This document shows, piece by piece, positions 9,099-17,949 of a stretch of DNA of 64,000 nt. Source of the DNA: Methylorubrum thiocyanatum (GTDB lineage: Bacteria > Pseudomonadota > Alphaproteobacteria > Rhizobiales > Beijerinckiaceae); assembly GCA_014138645.1 (NCBI GenBank), contig JACJIB010000003.1, forward strand, positions 620,001 to 684,000, read 5' to 3'. Each line of letters opens with the position of its first letter. Within the stretch, counting starts at the first letter, position 1. The position numbers and the translations under genes were made by a program. The notes under the pieces were generated by a model. It worked only from the letters and a program-made list of their open reading frames with translations. It was not told the origin of the DNA and ran no database searches.

Positions 9099-9104
9099 CC
9101 CGCT

Positions 9105-9551
9105 TCAGCGCCGGATCAGGACCACGCCGCCGACCAGCAAGGCGACGCCGATCAGGCGCGGTCCGTCGAGAGGGCGCTGGGCGAGCCCCATCCAGCCGAA
9201 ATGGTCGAAGGCAATCGAGGCGAGCATCTGCCCGGCCACGAGCAGGGCGATGAAGGCCGCAGCGCCGAGCTGCGGCACGAGGACGGTGGCGAGGCCGATG
9301 AAGAGCGCGCCGAAGACGCCGCCGCTCCAGGCCCACCACGGCACCCGCGCCGCCACGCTCGCGGAGGGCAGCGGATCGCGCAGCGCCAGGATGAGCAGCG
9401 TCATGCAGGCAAGGCCCACGGCGTAGCTGACGAAGCCGGCCCACGCCGCCGAACCGAGATCCGCCCGCAGGCGCGTGTTCAACACCTGCTGGACGACGAT
9501 GCTGACACCCGACGCAACGGTGAGAAGAGAGGGAACCAGGAGACGGAGCAT
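9105..9551 (-). CDS. DMT-superfamily transporter, YdcZ/DUF606 type
   Basis: Short membrane protein of 148 residues with five hydrophobic helices. DUF606 (YdcZ) proteins are half-size members of the drug/metabolite transporter superfamily that are thought to dimerise. Conserved features: QQVLNTRLRADLGSAAWAGFVSYAVGL near the start and GQMLASIAFDHFGWMGLAQRPLDGPRLIGVALLVGGV at the end. It is transcribed away from a LysR regulator with 121 bases between, the standard arrangement of a regulator with its target, so it is the probable LysR target. The substrate is unknown. Confidence 0.88.
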   Translation of the reverse strand: MLRLLVPSLLTVASGVSIVVQQVLNTRLRADLGSAAWAGFVSYAVGLACMTLLILALRDPLPSASVAARVPWWAWSGGVFGALFIGLATVLVPQLGAAAFIALLVAGQMLASIAFDHFGWMGLAQRPLDGPRLIGVALLVGGVVLIRR

Positions 9552-9609
9552 CGGCCCTCGGTGTCATGGAGCGGGCCGGTCGAACGGCCGGTGGGATACG
9601 GCAGGGTCA

Positions 9610-9668
9610 TTGACACCATTGGAGGGCCATGCCGTCAAATGCCCGTGGCGGCGCATTCCATGCGAATG
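9610..9668. promoter_or_regulatory. Divergent promoter/operator between the DMT transporter and LysR genes
   Basis: Two inverted repeats lie in the 121-base divergent region: TTGAC-N19-GTCAA (9610-9638) and CATTC-N5-GAATG (9654-9668), the second ending four bases before the LysR start codon. LysR regulators bind such dyads, often to repress their own gene and activate the divergent one. Assignment is by position and symmetry only. Confidence 0.45.
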
Positions 9669-9672
9669 AGGC

Positions 9673-10569
9673 ATGATGAACCCGGCTCATCTCGACCTGT
9701 TCCGCGCCGTACTGCGCTACGGCGGCATGACGCGAGCGGCGGCGGCCCTGGGTATCGGCCAACCGCATGTCAGCCGCACCATCGCCGGGCTCGAAGCCGA
9801 ACTCGGATTTGCGCTGTTCGTGCGCGGCCACGGCGCCGCGCTGCCGACGCGGGAGGGCGAGGCCTTCGCCCGCGAGGTCGAGCGGAGCTATGCCGGGCTC
9901 GACCTCTTGCGCGAGGCCGGGCACCGGATCCGCGATCTCGGCACCGGCCCGTTGCGCGTCGCCTGCCAGCCTTCCCTCGCCGCCGGCCTGCTGCCCCGCG
10001 CCATCCGCGCGTGGAGCGCGGACAATCCCGGCATCCATGTCGCGGTGCATGTGCCGGGCCCGGAGACGATCTGGTCCTGGACGGCATCGGGGCAGTGCGA
10101 CATCGGCCTCGTGCGGCCGCAGCCGGACCGGGACGGGATCGTCAGCGAACCCTTCCTGGCGATGGATGCGGTCTGCGCACTGCCCCGCGGGCATGTCCTG
10201 GCGGGTCGGGCGACGATCACCCCCGCCGATCTCGCGGACGCCCCGTTGATCGCGGGCGCGCGGGGCCTGTTTCAGGACAGGGTCGAGGCGGCCTTCGCAG
10301 GCGCGGGGATCACGCCCCGCATCGCCTTCACGGCACAGTACACGGCCGCGCGCTGTGCGCTCGTGGCCGAAGGCCTGGGGATCGCCATCGTCGATCCGCT
10401 GCCCGCGCGGATCCTCGTCGGCCTGCCGATCGTGCTGCGGCCCTTCCGGCCGCGCCTGCCGATCGAGACCGTGATGATCCACCCGGCGGGCCGTCCCCCG
10501 GGACGGATCACCGAGCGGCTGATGGATCACCTCAGGGCGCAGCGGGACGCCCTGAGGGATGCGCCTTGA
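9673..10569 (+). CDS. LysR-family transcriptional regulator
   Basis: 298-residue LysR regulator. N-terminal winged helix-turn-helix about residues 3-62 (HLDLFRAVLRYGGMTRAAAALGIGQPHVSRTIAGLE), then a periplasmic-binding-like effector domain (about 90-295) beginning GPLRVACQPSLAAGLLPRAI. The wHTH sequence matches the family well, including the AAAALGIGQPHVSR recognition helix. It lies divergent from the DUF606 transporter with candidate operators between, suggesting local control. The effector is unknown. Confidence 0.93.
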   Translation: MMNPAHLDLFRAVLRYGGMTRAAAALGIGQPHVSRTIAGLEAELGFALFVRGHGAALPTREGEAFAREVERSYAGLDLLREAGHRIRDLGTGPLRVACQPSLAAGLLPRAIRAWSADNPGIHVAVHVPGPETIWSWTASGQCDIGLVRPQPDRDGIVSEPFLAMDAVCALPRGHVLAGRATITPADLADAPLIAGARGLFQDRVEAAFAGAGITPRIAFTAQYTAARCALVAEGLGIAIVDPLPARILVGLPIVLRPFRPRLPIETVMIHPAGRPPGRITERLMDHLRAQRDALRDAP

Positions 10570-10575
10570 TCCGGC

Positions 10576-10740
10576 TCAGCGGTCGCGCAGCAGCAGGTAC
10601 AGCGCGTGGATCGAGCCCGGCAGGTAGAACAGCAGGCAGAGCAGGATGTTGAAGAGGAATTGGATCCCGATCCCGTTCGTCATCAGCACCGAGATCGGCG
10701 GTAGGAAGAACGCGATCAGGATCTTGATGAGAGTCGACAA
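10576..10740 (-). CDS. YqaE/Pmp3-family membrane peptide
   Basis: Very small two-helix membrane protein (54 residues) of the YqaE/Pmp3 family, linked in yeast and plants to membrane potential and salt or cold stress. Signature ILIAFFLPPISVLMTNGIG then FNILLCLLFYLPGSIHALYLL. I use TTG 10740 because GGAG lies six bases upstream and the product then has the usual 52-55 residue length; GTG 10761 is an in-frame alternative (61 residues) with no ribosome-binding site. Convergent with the LysR gene. Confidence 0.85.
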   Translation of the reverse strand: MSTLIKILIAFFLPPISVLMTNGIGIQFLFNILLCLLFYLPGSIHALYLLLRDR

Positions 10741-10840
10741 GGAGAACTCCGGTTCGCTCACTGCAGTCGGGCGTTGAACGAAAGCGGAGCGGTTGGGTTC
10801 CGTGCGGGGCGGCCTTCCCGGAGGGCGACCGCCCCAAGGG

Positions 10841-13042
10841 TCAGGCCGCCTGCTTCAGCGCGTCGTAGAAGCGGCCACCGGATTCGGCCATCGCCAGGAG
10901 GTTGTCCGGCGGGCTGAAGCGGGGGCCGTGCTTGGCTTCGAGCGCACGGGCCAGTTCCACGAAGGCACCGGCCCCCATGAAGTCGATGTAGGACAGCGCG
11001 CCGCCGGTGAACGGGGCGAAGCCGAAGCCGAGGATCGAGCCGACATCCGCCTCGCGCGGGTCGGTCACCACGCCCTCCTGCACCGTGCGGGCGGCTTCCA
11101 GCGCCTGCACCACGAGGAAGCGGTGCTTCAGCTCCTCCACGTCGATGTCGTCGGGGTCGAGCCGGTTCGGCTGGATCTCGGCGAGACCCGGCCAGAGCTT
11201 CTTCTGGCCGCCCTCGGGATAGTCGTAGAAGCCGCGCTTGTTCTTGCGCCCGAGCCTTCCATGCGTCTCGACCATGGCGACGAGGAGCCGCTTCTGATCC
11301 GGATCGACGGCGCCCTCGCCGAGCTGCGCCTCGGTCGCCCGCATGATCTTGAGGCCGAGATCGAGCGCCACCTCGTCGTTGAGCGAGAGCGGGCCGACCG
11401 GCATGCCGGCCATCCGCGCCACGTTCTCGATCATCGCCGGGGGGACGCCCTCGGCGAGCATCTTATGGCCCTCCTTGATGTAGGCCAGCACGCAGCGGTT
11501 GGCGAAGAAGCCGCGGGAATCGTTGACGACGATGCCGGTCTTCTTGATCGCCCGCACGTAGTCGAGGGCCGTGGCGACGGCGCGGTCGCCGGTCTGGTTG
11601 CCGCGGATCACCTCGACGAGCAGCATCTTCTCCACCGGCGAGAAGAAGTGGATGCCGACGAATTGCTCCGGCCGCTTCGAGGTCTGGGCCAGCCCCGAGA
11701 TCGGCAGGGTCGAGGTGTTGGAGGCGAAGATCGCGTGCTCCGGCAGCGCGGCTTCCACTCGGGCGATCACCTCGGCCTTGACCCTCGGATCCTCGAACAC
11801 CGCCTCGATCACGAGGTCGCATTCGGAGAGCGCGGCATAGTCGGGCGTCGCGGTGATGCGGGCGAGCAGCGCATCGCGGTCGGCGGTCTTGGCCTTGCCG
11901 CGGTTGATCTGCCCGGTGATGAGCTTGTGGCAATGCGCCTTGCCGGCCTCGGCCGCCTCCTGATCGCGGTCGATCAGCACGACCTCCATCCCGGCCAGCG
12001 CGCTGACATAGGCGATGCCCGCGCCCATGAAGCCGGCGCCGATGACGCCGACCTTGCCGACCTTCGTCGGCTCCACGTCTTTCGGCCGACGGGCGCCCTT
12101 GTTGATCTCGCCCATGGAGATGAACAGCGTCCGGATCATCGCCTGCGCCTCCTTGGTGCGCAGGATGTGGGCGAAGTAGCGGCTCTCGACCTTGAGGCCG
12201 AGATCCATCGGCAGTTGCAGGCCTTCGTAGACCGAGGCCAGGATCGCCTTGGCGGCCGGATAGTTGTCGTGGGTCTCGCGGCGGTAGATCGCGTTGGCCG
12301 GCGGCCAGATCATCATGCCGGCGGGCGAGTAGACCTTGCCGGACGGCGCCTTGAACTTCGGAACGTCCCAGGGTGCCACCGCCGAGCCGCCTTCGCGGAT
12401 CCAGGCTTTCGCCCGCTCGACGATCTCGGCCGCCGGCGCCACCGCGTGGGCGAGCCCCATGTTCTTGGCCATGAGTGGGCGAATCTGCTCGCCCTTGAAC
12501 AGCATCTGCAGCGCGTCGCCGGTCTGCATCAGCCGCGCCACCCGCTGGGTGCCGCCGCCGCCGGGGAACAGGCCGACCTTGATCTCGGGTAGGCCGACGC
12601 GGGTCTTGTCGTCGTCGGCCAGCACCCGGTGATGGCAGGCGAGCGCCAGCTCGAAGGCCCCGCCGAGGCAGAGGCCGTGCACCGCCGCGGCGAAGGGCTT
12701 GCCGCAGGTTTCGAGCTTGCGGAACACGAGGCTGAGGCGCCGCGATTCCTCGAAGAAGTGGCGCATGGCCACATCCTCGCCCTCGGCCGCCTTGAGGCGC
12801 TCGTACTCGGCGCCGAGCCCCTGGAGCATGGTGAGGTCGGCACCGCCGGAGAAGTTGGACTTACCGGACGCGATCACGCAGCCCTTGATCGCCTCGTCGG
12901 CGACGACCGCGTCGACGATCCGCTCCAGCTCCGCCATCACCTCCATGGTGATGACATTCATCGAGCGGCCGGGCATGTCCCAGGTCGCGAGCGCAATGCC
13001 GTCGGCATCGGTCTCGAAGCGGAAATTCTCGGTGGCGGTCAT
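10841..13042 (-). CDS. Bifunctional enoyl-CoA hydratase / 3-hydroxyacyl-CoA dehydrogenase (FadJ/FadB-type)
   Basis: 733-residue multifunctional beta-oxidation enzyme. The N-terminal crotonase domain (about 1-200) carries the oxyanion-hole segments SGKSNFSGGADLTML and HGLCLGGAFELALACHHRV. An NAD-binding dehydrogenase domain follows from about residue 320 (VGVIGAGFMGAGIAYVSALA, then CDLVIEAVFEDPRVK and GIHFFSPVEKMLLVEVI), and the C-terminal helical domains end with FAPFTGGALSYIDFMGAGAF. ATG 13042 has GAGG upstream. It belongs with the thiolase and acyl-CoA dehydrogenase genes at 14.6-17.7 kb on the same strand, from which it is separated by an opposing EAL gene and DUF2059. Chain-length preference cannot be told. 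Confidence 0.93.
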   Translation of the reverse strand: MTATENFRFETDADGIALATWDMPGRSMNVITMEVMAELERIVDAVVADEAIKGCVIASGKSNFSGGADLTMLQGLGAEYERLKAAEGEDVAMRHFFEESRRLSLVFRKLETCGKPFAAAVHGLCLGGAFELALACHHRVLADDDKTRVGLPEIKVGLFPGGGGTQRVARLMQTGDALQMLFKGEQIRPLMAKNMGLAHAVAPAAEIVERAKAWIREGGSAVAPWDVPKFKAPSGKVYSPAGMMIWPPANAIYRRETHDNYPAAKAILASVYEGLQLPMDLGLKVESRYFAHILRTKEAQAMIRTLFISMGEINKGARRPKDVEPTKVGKVGVIGAGFMGAGIAYVSALAGMEVVLIDRDQEAAEAGKAHCHKLITGQINRGKAKTADRDALLARITATPDYAALSECDLVIEAVFEDPRVKAEVIARVEAALPEHAIFASNTSTLPISGLAQTSKRPEQFVGIHFFSPVEKMLLVEVIRGNQTGDRAVATALDYVRAIKKTGIVVNDSRGFFANRCVLAYIKEGHKMLAEGVPPAMIENVARMAGMPVGPLSLNDEVALDLGLKIMRATEAQLGEGAVDPDQKRLLVAMVETHGRLGRKNKRGFYDYPEGGQKKLWPGLAEIQPNRLDPDDIDVEELKHRFLVVQALEAARTVQEGVVTDPREADVGSILGFGFAPFTGGALSYIDFMGAGAFVELARALEAKHGPRFSPPDNLLAMAESGGRFYDALKQAA

Positions 13043-13163
13043 CGCGGAACCTCGAAGGAAAAAAGCCTGGCCGTATCGGAATCTTAAGGGGACGGGCCCG
13101 TCATGGGGGGTGCAACCGGCGCGCGATCCGCCCCGGCCCCTCACGCCAGCCTTCGAACAGCCC

Positions 13164-13961
13164 ATGATGACGGACGCCCGACCGCGCCCCGCCTGCCGAG
13201 CCTGCCGCGACGGGGCGGATCTCGACTTCGCCTTCACCATGGCCTTCCAGCCCATCGTCGACGTCGCCAACCGGCGAGTCTGGGGCTACGAAGCGCTGGT
13301 GCGCGGGCCGGGCGGCGAGTCGGCCGGCTCGATCCTGTCGCGGGTCACCGACGAGACGCTGTACCGCTTCGATCAGGCCGCCCGGGTCAAGGCGATCGAA
13401 CTGGCCGGCCGGCTGTTCCCGCCGGGCGGCGACACCAAGCTGTCGATCAACTTCATGCCCAACGCGGTCTACGAGCCGGCGGCCTGCATCCGCGCCTCGC
13501 TGGAGGCCGCCCGCCGCGTCGGCTTCGACAACGGCCGCCTGAATTTCGAGTTCACCGAGAACGAGCGCTTCCACGATGTCGCCCATGTCCAGCGCATCGT
13601 CGCCGAGTACCGGCGGCAGGGCTTCCTCACGGCGCTCGACGATTTCGGCGCGGGCTATGCGGGCCTCGGCCTGCTCGCCAACTTCCGCCCGAACCTGATC
13701 AAGATCGACATGGATCTGGTGCGCGGCCTCGACGCGGATGCCGGGCGCCGTACCATCGTCGGCGGCATCAACCAGATCGCGCGGGCGCTGGGCGTCGCGG
13801 TGATCGCCGAGGGCATCGAGACGGCGGCCGAGGCCGCGGCGCTGCACGGCCTCGGCATCGATCTGCTGCAGGGCTACCACTTCGCCCGTCCGGCGCTGGA
13901 AGCCCTGCCGCCGGTCGCCGGCTTCGCGGCCGACGGCGCGACGGCCAAGCGCGTCGCCTGA
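13164..13961 (+). CDS. EAL-domain cyclic-di-GMP phosphodiesterase
   Basis: 265-residue stand-alone EAL protein predicted to hydrolyse c-di-GMP. Catalytic motifs look intact: YEALVRGP (EAL signature), the Asn-containing LSINFMPN, FEFTEN, DDFGAGYAGLG with the paired Asp residues, IKIDMDLV, and AEGIET with QGYHFARP near the end. A short N-terminal extension holds a CRAC motif (two Cys, CxxC) before DLDFAFTMAFQPI, which could bind metal or sense redox; this is inference. Start ATG 13164 or 13167. It is the only plus-strand gene among the beta-oxidation genes. Confidence 0.9.
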   Translation: MMTDARPRPACRACRDGADLDFAFTMAFQPIVDVANRRVWGYEALVRGPGGESAGSILSRVTDETLYRFDQAARVKAIELAGRLFPPGGDTKLSINFMPNAVYEPAACIRASLEAARRVGFDNGRLNFEFTENERFHDVAHVQRIVAEYRRQGFLTALDDFGAGYAGLGLLANFRPNLIKIDMDLVRGLDADAGRRTIVGGINQIARALGVAVIAEGIETAAEAAALHGLGIDLLQGYHFARPALEALPPVAGFAADGATAKRVA

Positions 13962-14015
13962 CGCCCTCCGCCCGAAGCTCTCCGCCGCGCCGCGCATCCT
14001 CACGCCTCCGCCCGG

Positions 14016-14525
14016 TTACTTGGCGGGGGTCGGCGCAGGGGTCGGCATGCCGCCGGGCAGGCCGCCCGGAGCGCCGCCGGTCTGGTCGCTGGCGGCCGCG
14101 AGCGTCAGCATGTTCAGGAGCCGCGTCACCACCGCCTGCGACAGCAGGTTCACCTCCGACTTCGGGTCGGCATTGACGGCCTGGAACTTCTGGTAGGTCT
14201 TGTCGTCGTAGATCTTGTCGAGTTCCTTCAGCTCGTCGAGGCTGAACTTGTCGGCATACTGCTTGGACAGGCCGTCGAGCAGCTCCTTGCGCTGCTTGTC
14301 GAACTCGGCCTTGGCCTCCTTGCGCACCTTCTCGGCCTTGCCCTCGGGCATGGTGGAGACGGTCTTCTCCAGCGCGCCGCCGAAGCCGGTATCGAGGTTC
14401 TTCAGAACCGTCTTCTCGGTCAGCTTGGTGGCGACGGCGAGCTTGTCCGCATTGTCGTCGGCCCGCGCCGCGAGCGGCAGGGCCAGCACGGCGGCGAGGC
14501 ACAGGACGGCTTTCGTGGTCTTCAT
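14016..14525 (-). CDS. DUF2059-containing exported protein
   Basis: 169-residue protein with a clear signal peptide (MKTTKAVLCLAAVLALPLAARA, cleavage after ARA about residue 22) and a helical charged domain typical of DUF2059 (YADKFSLDELKELDKIYDDK, KFQAVNADPKSEV). The C terminus is a Pro/Gly/Ala/Thr tail (GGMPTPAPTPAK). DUF2059 proteins are periplasmic or lipid-linked and of unknown function. ATG 14525 is used rather than the in-frame ATG 12 codons earlier, because it starts the signal peptide. It follows the thiolase gene on the same strand by 125 bases. Confidence 0.82.
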   Translation of the reverse strand: MKTTKAVLCLAAVLALPLAARADDNADKLAVATKLTEKTVLKNLDTGFGGALEKTVSTMPEGKAEKVRKEAKAEFDKQRKELLDGLSKQYADKFSLDELKELDKIYDDKTYQKFQAVNADPKSEVNLLSQAVVTRLLNMLTLAAASDQTGGAPGGLPGGMPTPAPTPAK

Positions 14526-14650
14526 CGTGGCGTTGCTCCCATTGGTGTTCTGGGACCGCACCCGGTCGAAAGGGCGCGGCGTGGGAGGCCCTTAGCAGCG
14601 TTTGCGCAGCGATGGCAGGGCAGGGCGGCGGGCGTGACGCCGCCCGGCGA

Positions 14651-15859
14651 TCACACCCGCTCGATGATCGTGGCGGTGCCCATACCGGCGCCGATGCACA
14701 GGGTGACGAGCGCCCGTTCCTTGCCGGTGCGCTCCAACTCGTCGAGCACGGTGCCGAGGATCATCGCCCCGGTGGCGCCGAGCGGGTGGCCCATGGCGAT
14801 GGCACCGCCGTTGACGTTCACCCGCGCCGGGTCGAGGTCGAAGGCCTGGTGGAAGCGCAGGACCACGGAGGCGAAGGCCTCGTTGATCTCGAACAGGTCG
14901 ATGTCGGACAGCTCCATCCCGGCCCGCGCCAGCACCTTCTTCGTGACATCGACCGGGCCGGTCAGCATCAGCGCCGGATCGGAGCCGATATTGGCGAACG
15001 CCCGGATGCGGGCCCGCGGCCGGAGGCCCGCCGCATCGCCGGCCTCGCGCGAGCCGATCAGCACCGCGGCCGCCCCGTCGACGATCCCGGAGGAATTGCC
15101 GGCGTGATGGACATGCTCCACCGCCTCGACATCCGGATGGGCATCGACGGCCACCGCGTCGAAGCCGCCCATCTGGCCCATCTGCACGAAGGAGGCCTTC
15201 AGGCTCGCCAGCGACTGCATGTCGGTGGTCGGCCGCATGTGCTCGTCGCGGTCGAGCAGGGTGATGCCGTTGATGTCGCGCACCGGTACGACGGAATTCC
15301 GGAACAGGCCCTCGTCCCACGACTTGGCCGAGCGCTTCTGCGACTCGACGGCGTAGGCGTCGCAATCGTCGCGGGAGAAACCGTACTTGGTGGCGATGAG
15401 GTCGGCCGAGACGCCCTGCGGCATGAAGTAGGATTTGACGGCGATCGCCGGATCGACCGGCCAGGCGCCGCCGGAGGCGCCGAGGCCGATGCGGCTCATC
15501 GATTCGACGCCGCCGCCCACCGTGAGGTCGTGCTGGCCGGCCATGACCTGCGCCGCGGCGAAGTTGATGGCGTCGAGGCCCGACGCGCAGAAGCGGTTGA
15601 TCTGCACGCCGGGGACATGGGTACCGTAATCGGCCACGAGCGCCGCCGCGCGGGCGATGTCGCCGCCGGCCTCGCCGACGGGATCGACACAGCCGAGCAC
15701 CACGTCGTCCACGGCCCGGGTGTCGAGATTGTTGCGGTCCTTCAGGGCGCGCAAAGCCGTCTCGGCGAGGCGCAGCGCCGTCACCTCGTGCAGCGAACCG
15801 TCCGGCTTGCCGCGGCCGCGTGGGGTGCGGACGTGATCGTAGATGTAGGCCTCGGGCAT
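14651..15859 (-). CDS. Acetyl-CoA C-acetyltransferase (thiolase)
   Basis: 402-residue thiolase that cleaves 3-ketoacyl-CoA to acetyl-CoA (beta-oxidation) or, reversed, condenses acetyl-CoA. The acylated cysteine is in INRFCASGLDAIN, the catalytic His in GHPLGATGAMI, and the second Cys in TLCIGAGMGTATI. GAGGAAG before ATG 15859 is a clear ribosome-binding site. It lies 82 bases after the acyl-CoA dehydrogenase on the same strand. Sequence and context favour a FadA/FadI-type role over PhaA of PHB synthesis, but the substrate range cannot be fixed from sequence. Confidence 0.92.
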   Translation of the reverse strand: MPEAYIYDHVRTPRGRGKPDGSLHEVTALRLAETALRALKDRNNLDTRAVDDVVLGCVDPVGEAGGDIARAAALVADYGTHVPGVQINRFCASGLDAINFAAAQVMAGQHDLTVGGGVESMSRIGLGASGGAWPVDPAIAVKSYFMPQGVSADLIATKYGFSRDDCDAYAVESQKRSAKSWDEGLFRNSVVPVRDINGITLLDRDEHMRPTTDMQSLASLKASFVQMGQMGGFDAVAVDAHPDVEAVEHVHHAGNSSGIVDGAAAVLIGSREAGDAAGLRPRARIRAFANIGSDPALMLTGPVDVTKKVLARAGMELSDIDLFEINEAFASVVLRFHQAFDLDPARVNVNGGAIAMGHPLGATGAMILGTVLDELERTGKERALVTLCIGAGMGTATIIERV

Positions 15860-15941
15860 CGTACGCTTCCTCGTCTTCCCGGTCGCCAGCGCCGCAGGAT
15901 ACCCCTCTCCCAGCTCGGGGGATCGGGGTTCCGGGCAGCGT

Positions 15942-17732
15942 TTAAAACGCCTCGGCCGGCAGCGCCATGGTGGTCTCGGCGCCGGCCTTGATCCGCGCGA
16001 GGCGCAGGCTCGTCTCCGGCAGCATCCGCTCCATGAAGAAGCGGCCGAGCACGAGCTTGGCGTCCATCCGCTCGACGTCGGCCCCCTCGGCCTTCCGGGC
16101 GAGCGCCGCCCGCGCGATCTTGCCCCACATGTAGCCCAGCACGACCTGCCCGAGGAGGTGCATCAGGTCGGTGGCGGCGGCGCCGGCGTTGTCGGGCTTC
16201 GAGAAGGCGTTCTGCATCAGCCACATCACCGCGGCCTGGAGGTCATCGAGCGCGGGCTGGAGCGGGGCGGTGAAGGGCTTCATCGCCTCGTCCTCGCCGT
16301 GGTCCTTGATGAAGGTCTGCACCTCGGTGAGGAACGCCATCATCGCCCGGCCGCCGTCCTTGGGCAGCTTGCGGCCGATCAGATCCATCGCCTGGATGCC
16401 GTTGGCGCCCTCGTAGATCATGGCGATGCGGGCATCGCGCACGAACTGCGACATGCCCCATTCCTCGACATAGCCGTGGCCGCCGAACATCTGCTGCGCC
16501 TCGACCGCGTTGGCGAAGCCCCGGTCGGTCAGCACGCCCTTCACCACGGGGGTCATCAGGCCGAGCATGTCGTCGGCCGCCTGCCTCTGCCCGGCATCCG
16601 GCGAGCGGTGGGCGATATCGGAATTGAGCGCGGTCCAGAGGATCAGCGCGCGGGCCGCCTCGTTGAAGGCGCGGATCTGCATCAGGGTGCGGCGCACGTC
16701 CGGGTGGACGATGATCGGGTCGGCGGCCTTGTCCGGAGCCTTGGCCCCGGTCAGCGCGCGGCCCTGGAGGCGCTCGCGGGCATAGGCCACCGCGTTCTGG
16801 TAGGCCGCCTCGGACTGGCCGAGCCCCTGGACGCCGACGGCCAGCCGCGCTTCGTTCATCATCACGAACATGGCCGCGAGACCACGGTTCTCCTGGCCCA
16901 CGAGCCAGCCCTTCGCCCCGTCGTAGTTCATCACGCAGGTGGCGTTGCCGTGGATGCCCATCTTGTGCTCGAGGGAGCCGCAGGAGACCGGGTTGCGGTC
17001 CCCGAGCGAGCCGTCCTCGTTCACGAGGAACTTCGGCACCACGAAGAGCGAGATGCCCTTGGTGCCCGAGGGCGCGCCCTCGATCCGGGCGATGACGAGG
17101 TGAACGATGTTCTCCGACAGGTCGTGCTCGCCCGCCGAGATGAAGATCTTGGTGCCGGTGAGGCTGTAGGAGCCGTCGCCGTTCGGCACCGCCTTGGTCT
17201 TGAGGAGCCCCAGATCCGTGCCGCAATGCGGCTCGGTGAGGTTCATGGTGCCGGTCCAGGCGCCCTCGACCATCTTCGGCAGATAGGTCGCCTTCTGCGC
17301 CTCGGAGCCGTGGACGAGGAGCGCCGCGATCGCCCCCTGCGTCAGGCCGGGATACATGCCCAAAGCGAGGTTTGCGCCGGAGATGAATTCCTGCATCGCC
17401 GTGTTGAGCACGTGCGGCAGGCCCTGGCCGCCGAACTCTTCCGGCACCGAGAGGCCCATCCAGCCGCCCGCGGCATAGGCGTCGTAGGCCGCCTTGAAGC
17501 CCTTCGGCGTGGCGACGCTGCCGTCCCCGCGGCGGGTACAGCCCTCCTGATCGCCGGACAGGTTCAGCGGCGCGAAGACTTCGGCGGTGAGCTTGCCACC
17601 CTCGCCCAGCACCGCCTCGACCACGTCCGGGGAGGCTTCCGCGAAGCCCGGCAGGTTGTCGTAGCGATGGATCGCGAGAACGTCGTTGAGGAGGAACAGG
17701 GTGTCCTCGACCGGGGCCCGGTAGCTCGGCAT
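15942..17732 (-). CDS. Acyl-CoA dehydrogenase (long form, about 600 residues)
   Basis: FAD enzyme of 596 residues for the first oxidation step of beta-oxidation. N-terminal domain about 35-155, middle beta domain with MNLTEPHCGTDLGLLKTKA, then C-terminal helical domain with the catalytic-base region MIYEGANGIQAMDLIGRKL and an extra C-terminal acetyl-CoA-dehydrogenase-like extension as in the FadE5/AcdA group. ATG 17732 (MPSYRAPVEDTL) is preceded by GGGAGG. It heads the thiolase run and has a palindromic operator 62-83 bases upstream, so it is probably controlled by a fatty-acid-responsive TetR- or GntR-type repressor encoded elsewhere. Confidence 0.93.
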   Translation of the reverse strand: MPSYRAPVEDTLFLLNDVLAIHRYDNLPGFAEASPDVVEAVLGEGGKLTAEVFAPLNLSGDQEGCTRRGDGSVATPKGFKAAYDAYAAGGWMGLSVPEEFGGQGLPHVLNTAMQEFISGANLALGMYPGLTQGAIAALLVHGSEAQKATYLPKMVEGAWTGTMNLTEPHCGTDLGLLKTKAVPNGDGSYSLTGTKIFISAGEHDLSENIVHLVIARIEGAPSGTKGISLFVVPKFLVNEDGSLGDRNPVSCGSLEHKMGIHGNATCVMNYDGAKGWLVGQENRGLAAMFVMMNEARLAVGVQGLGQSEAAYQNAVAYARERLQGRALTGAKAPDKAADPIIVHPDVRRTLMQIRAFNEAARALILWTALNSDIAHRSPDAGQRQAADDMLGLMTPVVKGVLTDRGFANAVEAQQMFGGHGYVEEWGMSQFVRDARIAMIYEGANGIQAMDLIGRKLPKDGGRAMMAFLTEVQTFIKDHGEDEAMKPFTAPLQPALDDLQAAVMWLMQNAFSKPDNAGAAATDLMHLLGQVVLGYMWGKIARAALARKAEGADVERMDAKLVLGRFFMERMLPETSLRLARIKAGAETTMALPAEAF

Positions 17733-17793
17733 CGCGTCAGCCTCCCGCATCCTTTTGAGGTGGGCCGGCCCGATACGACCGGTGCCGATCCTC

Positions 17794-17815
17794 GATAGTT
17801 CACATGTAAACTATC
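17794..17815. promoter_or_regulatory. 22-bp palindromic operator upstream of acyl-CoA dehydrogenase
   Basis: GATAGTT-CACATGTA-AACTATC: 7-bp perfect inverted arms, with a nearly symmetric centre (TTCACATGTAAA). It lies in an AT-rich island of otherwise GC-rich DNA, 62-83 bases before the start codon of the acyl-CoA dehydrogenase gene. This form is typical of TetR-family operators such as those of PsrA/FadR-like fatty-acid regulators. The regulator is not in the window. Confidence 0.65.
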
Positions 17816-17949
17816 CCGCCGCGGCTCCGCAAGGGCCGGCCGGGCCGCTGCCCACAGGCGGCCCATCACGGCTCGAGGTGGCTGGCGGGCCACCGAAGCG
17901 CCGCTCTGTCCGCGCGTCCCGGAAAAGTGCGCCGCCTTCGAGCGCATTC

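Noticed and set aside
9573..9599. tRNA-like T-arm sequence (GGTCGAACGGCC)
   Set aside because: No matching anticodon or acceptor stems; the palindrome is explained by the divergent regulatory region.
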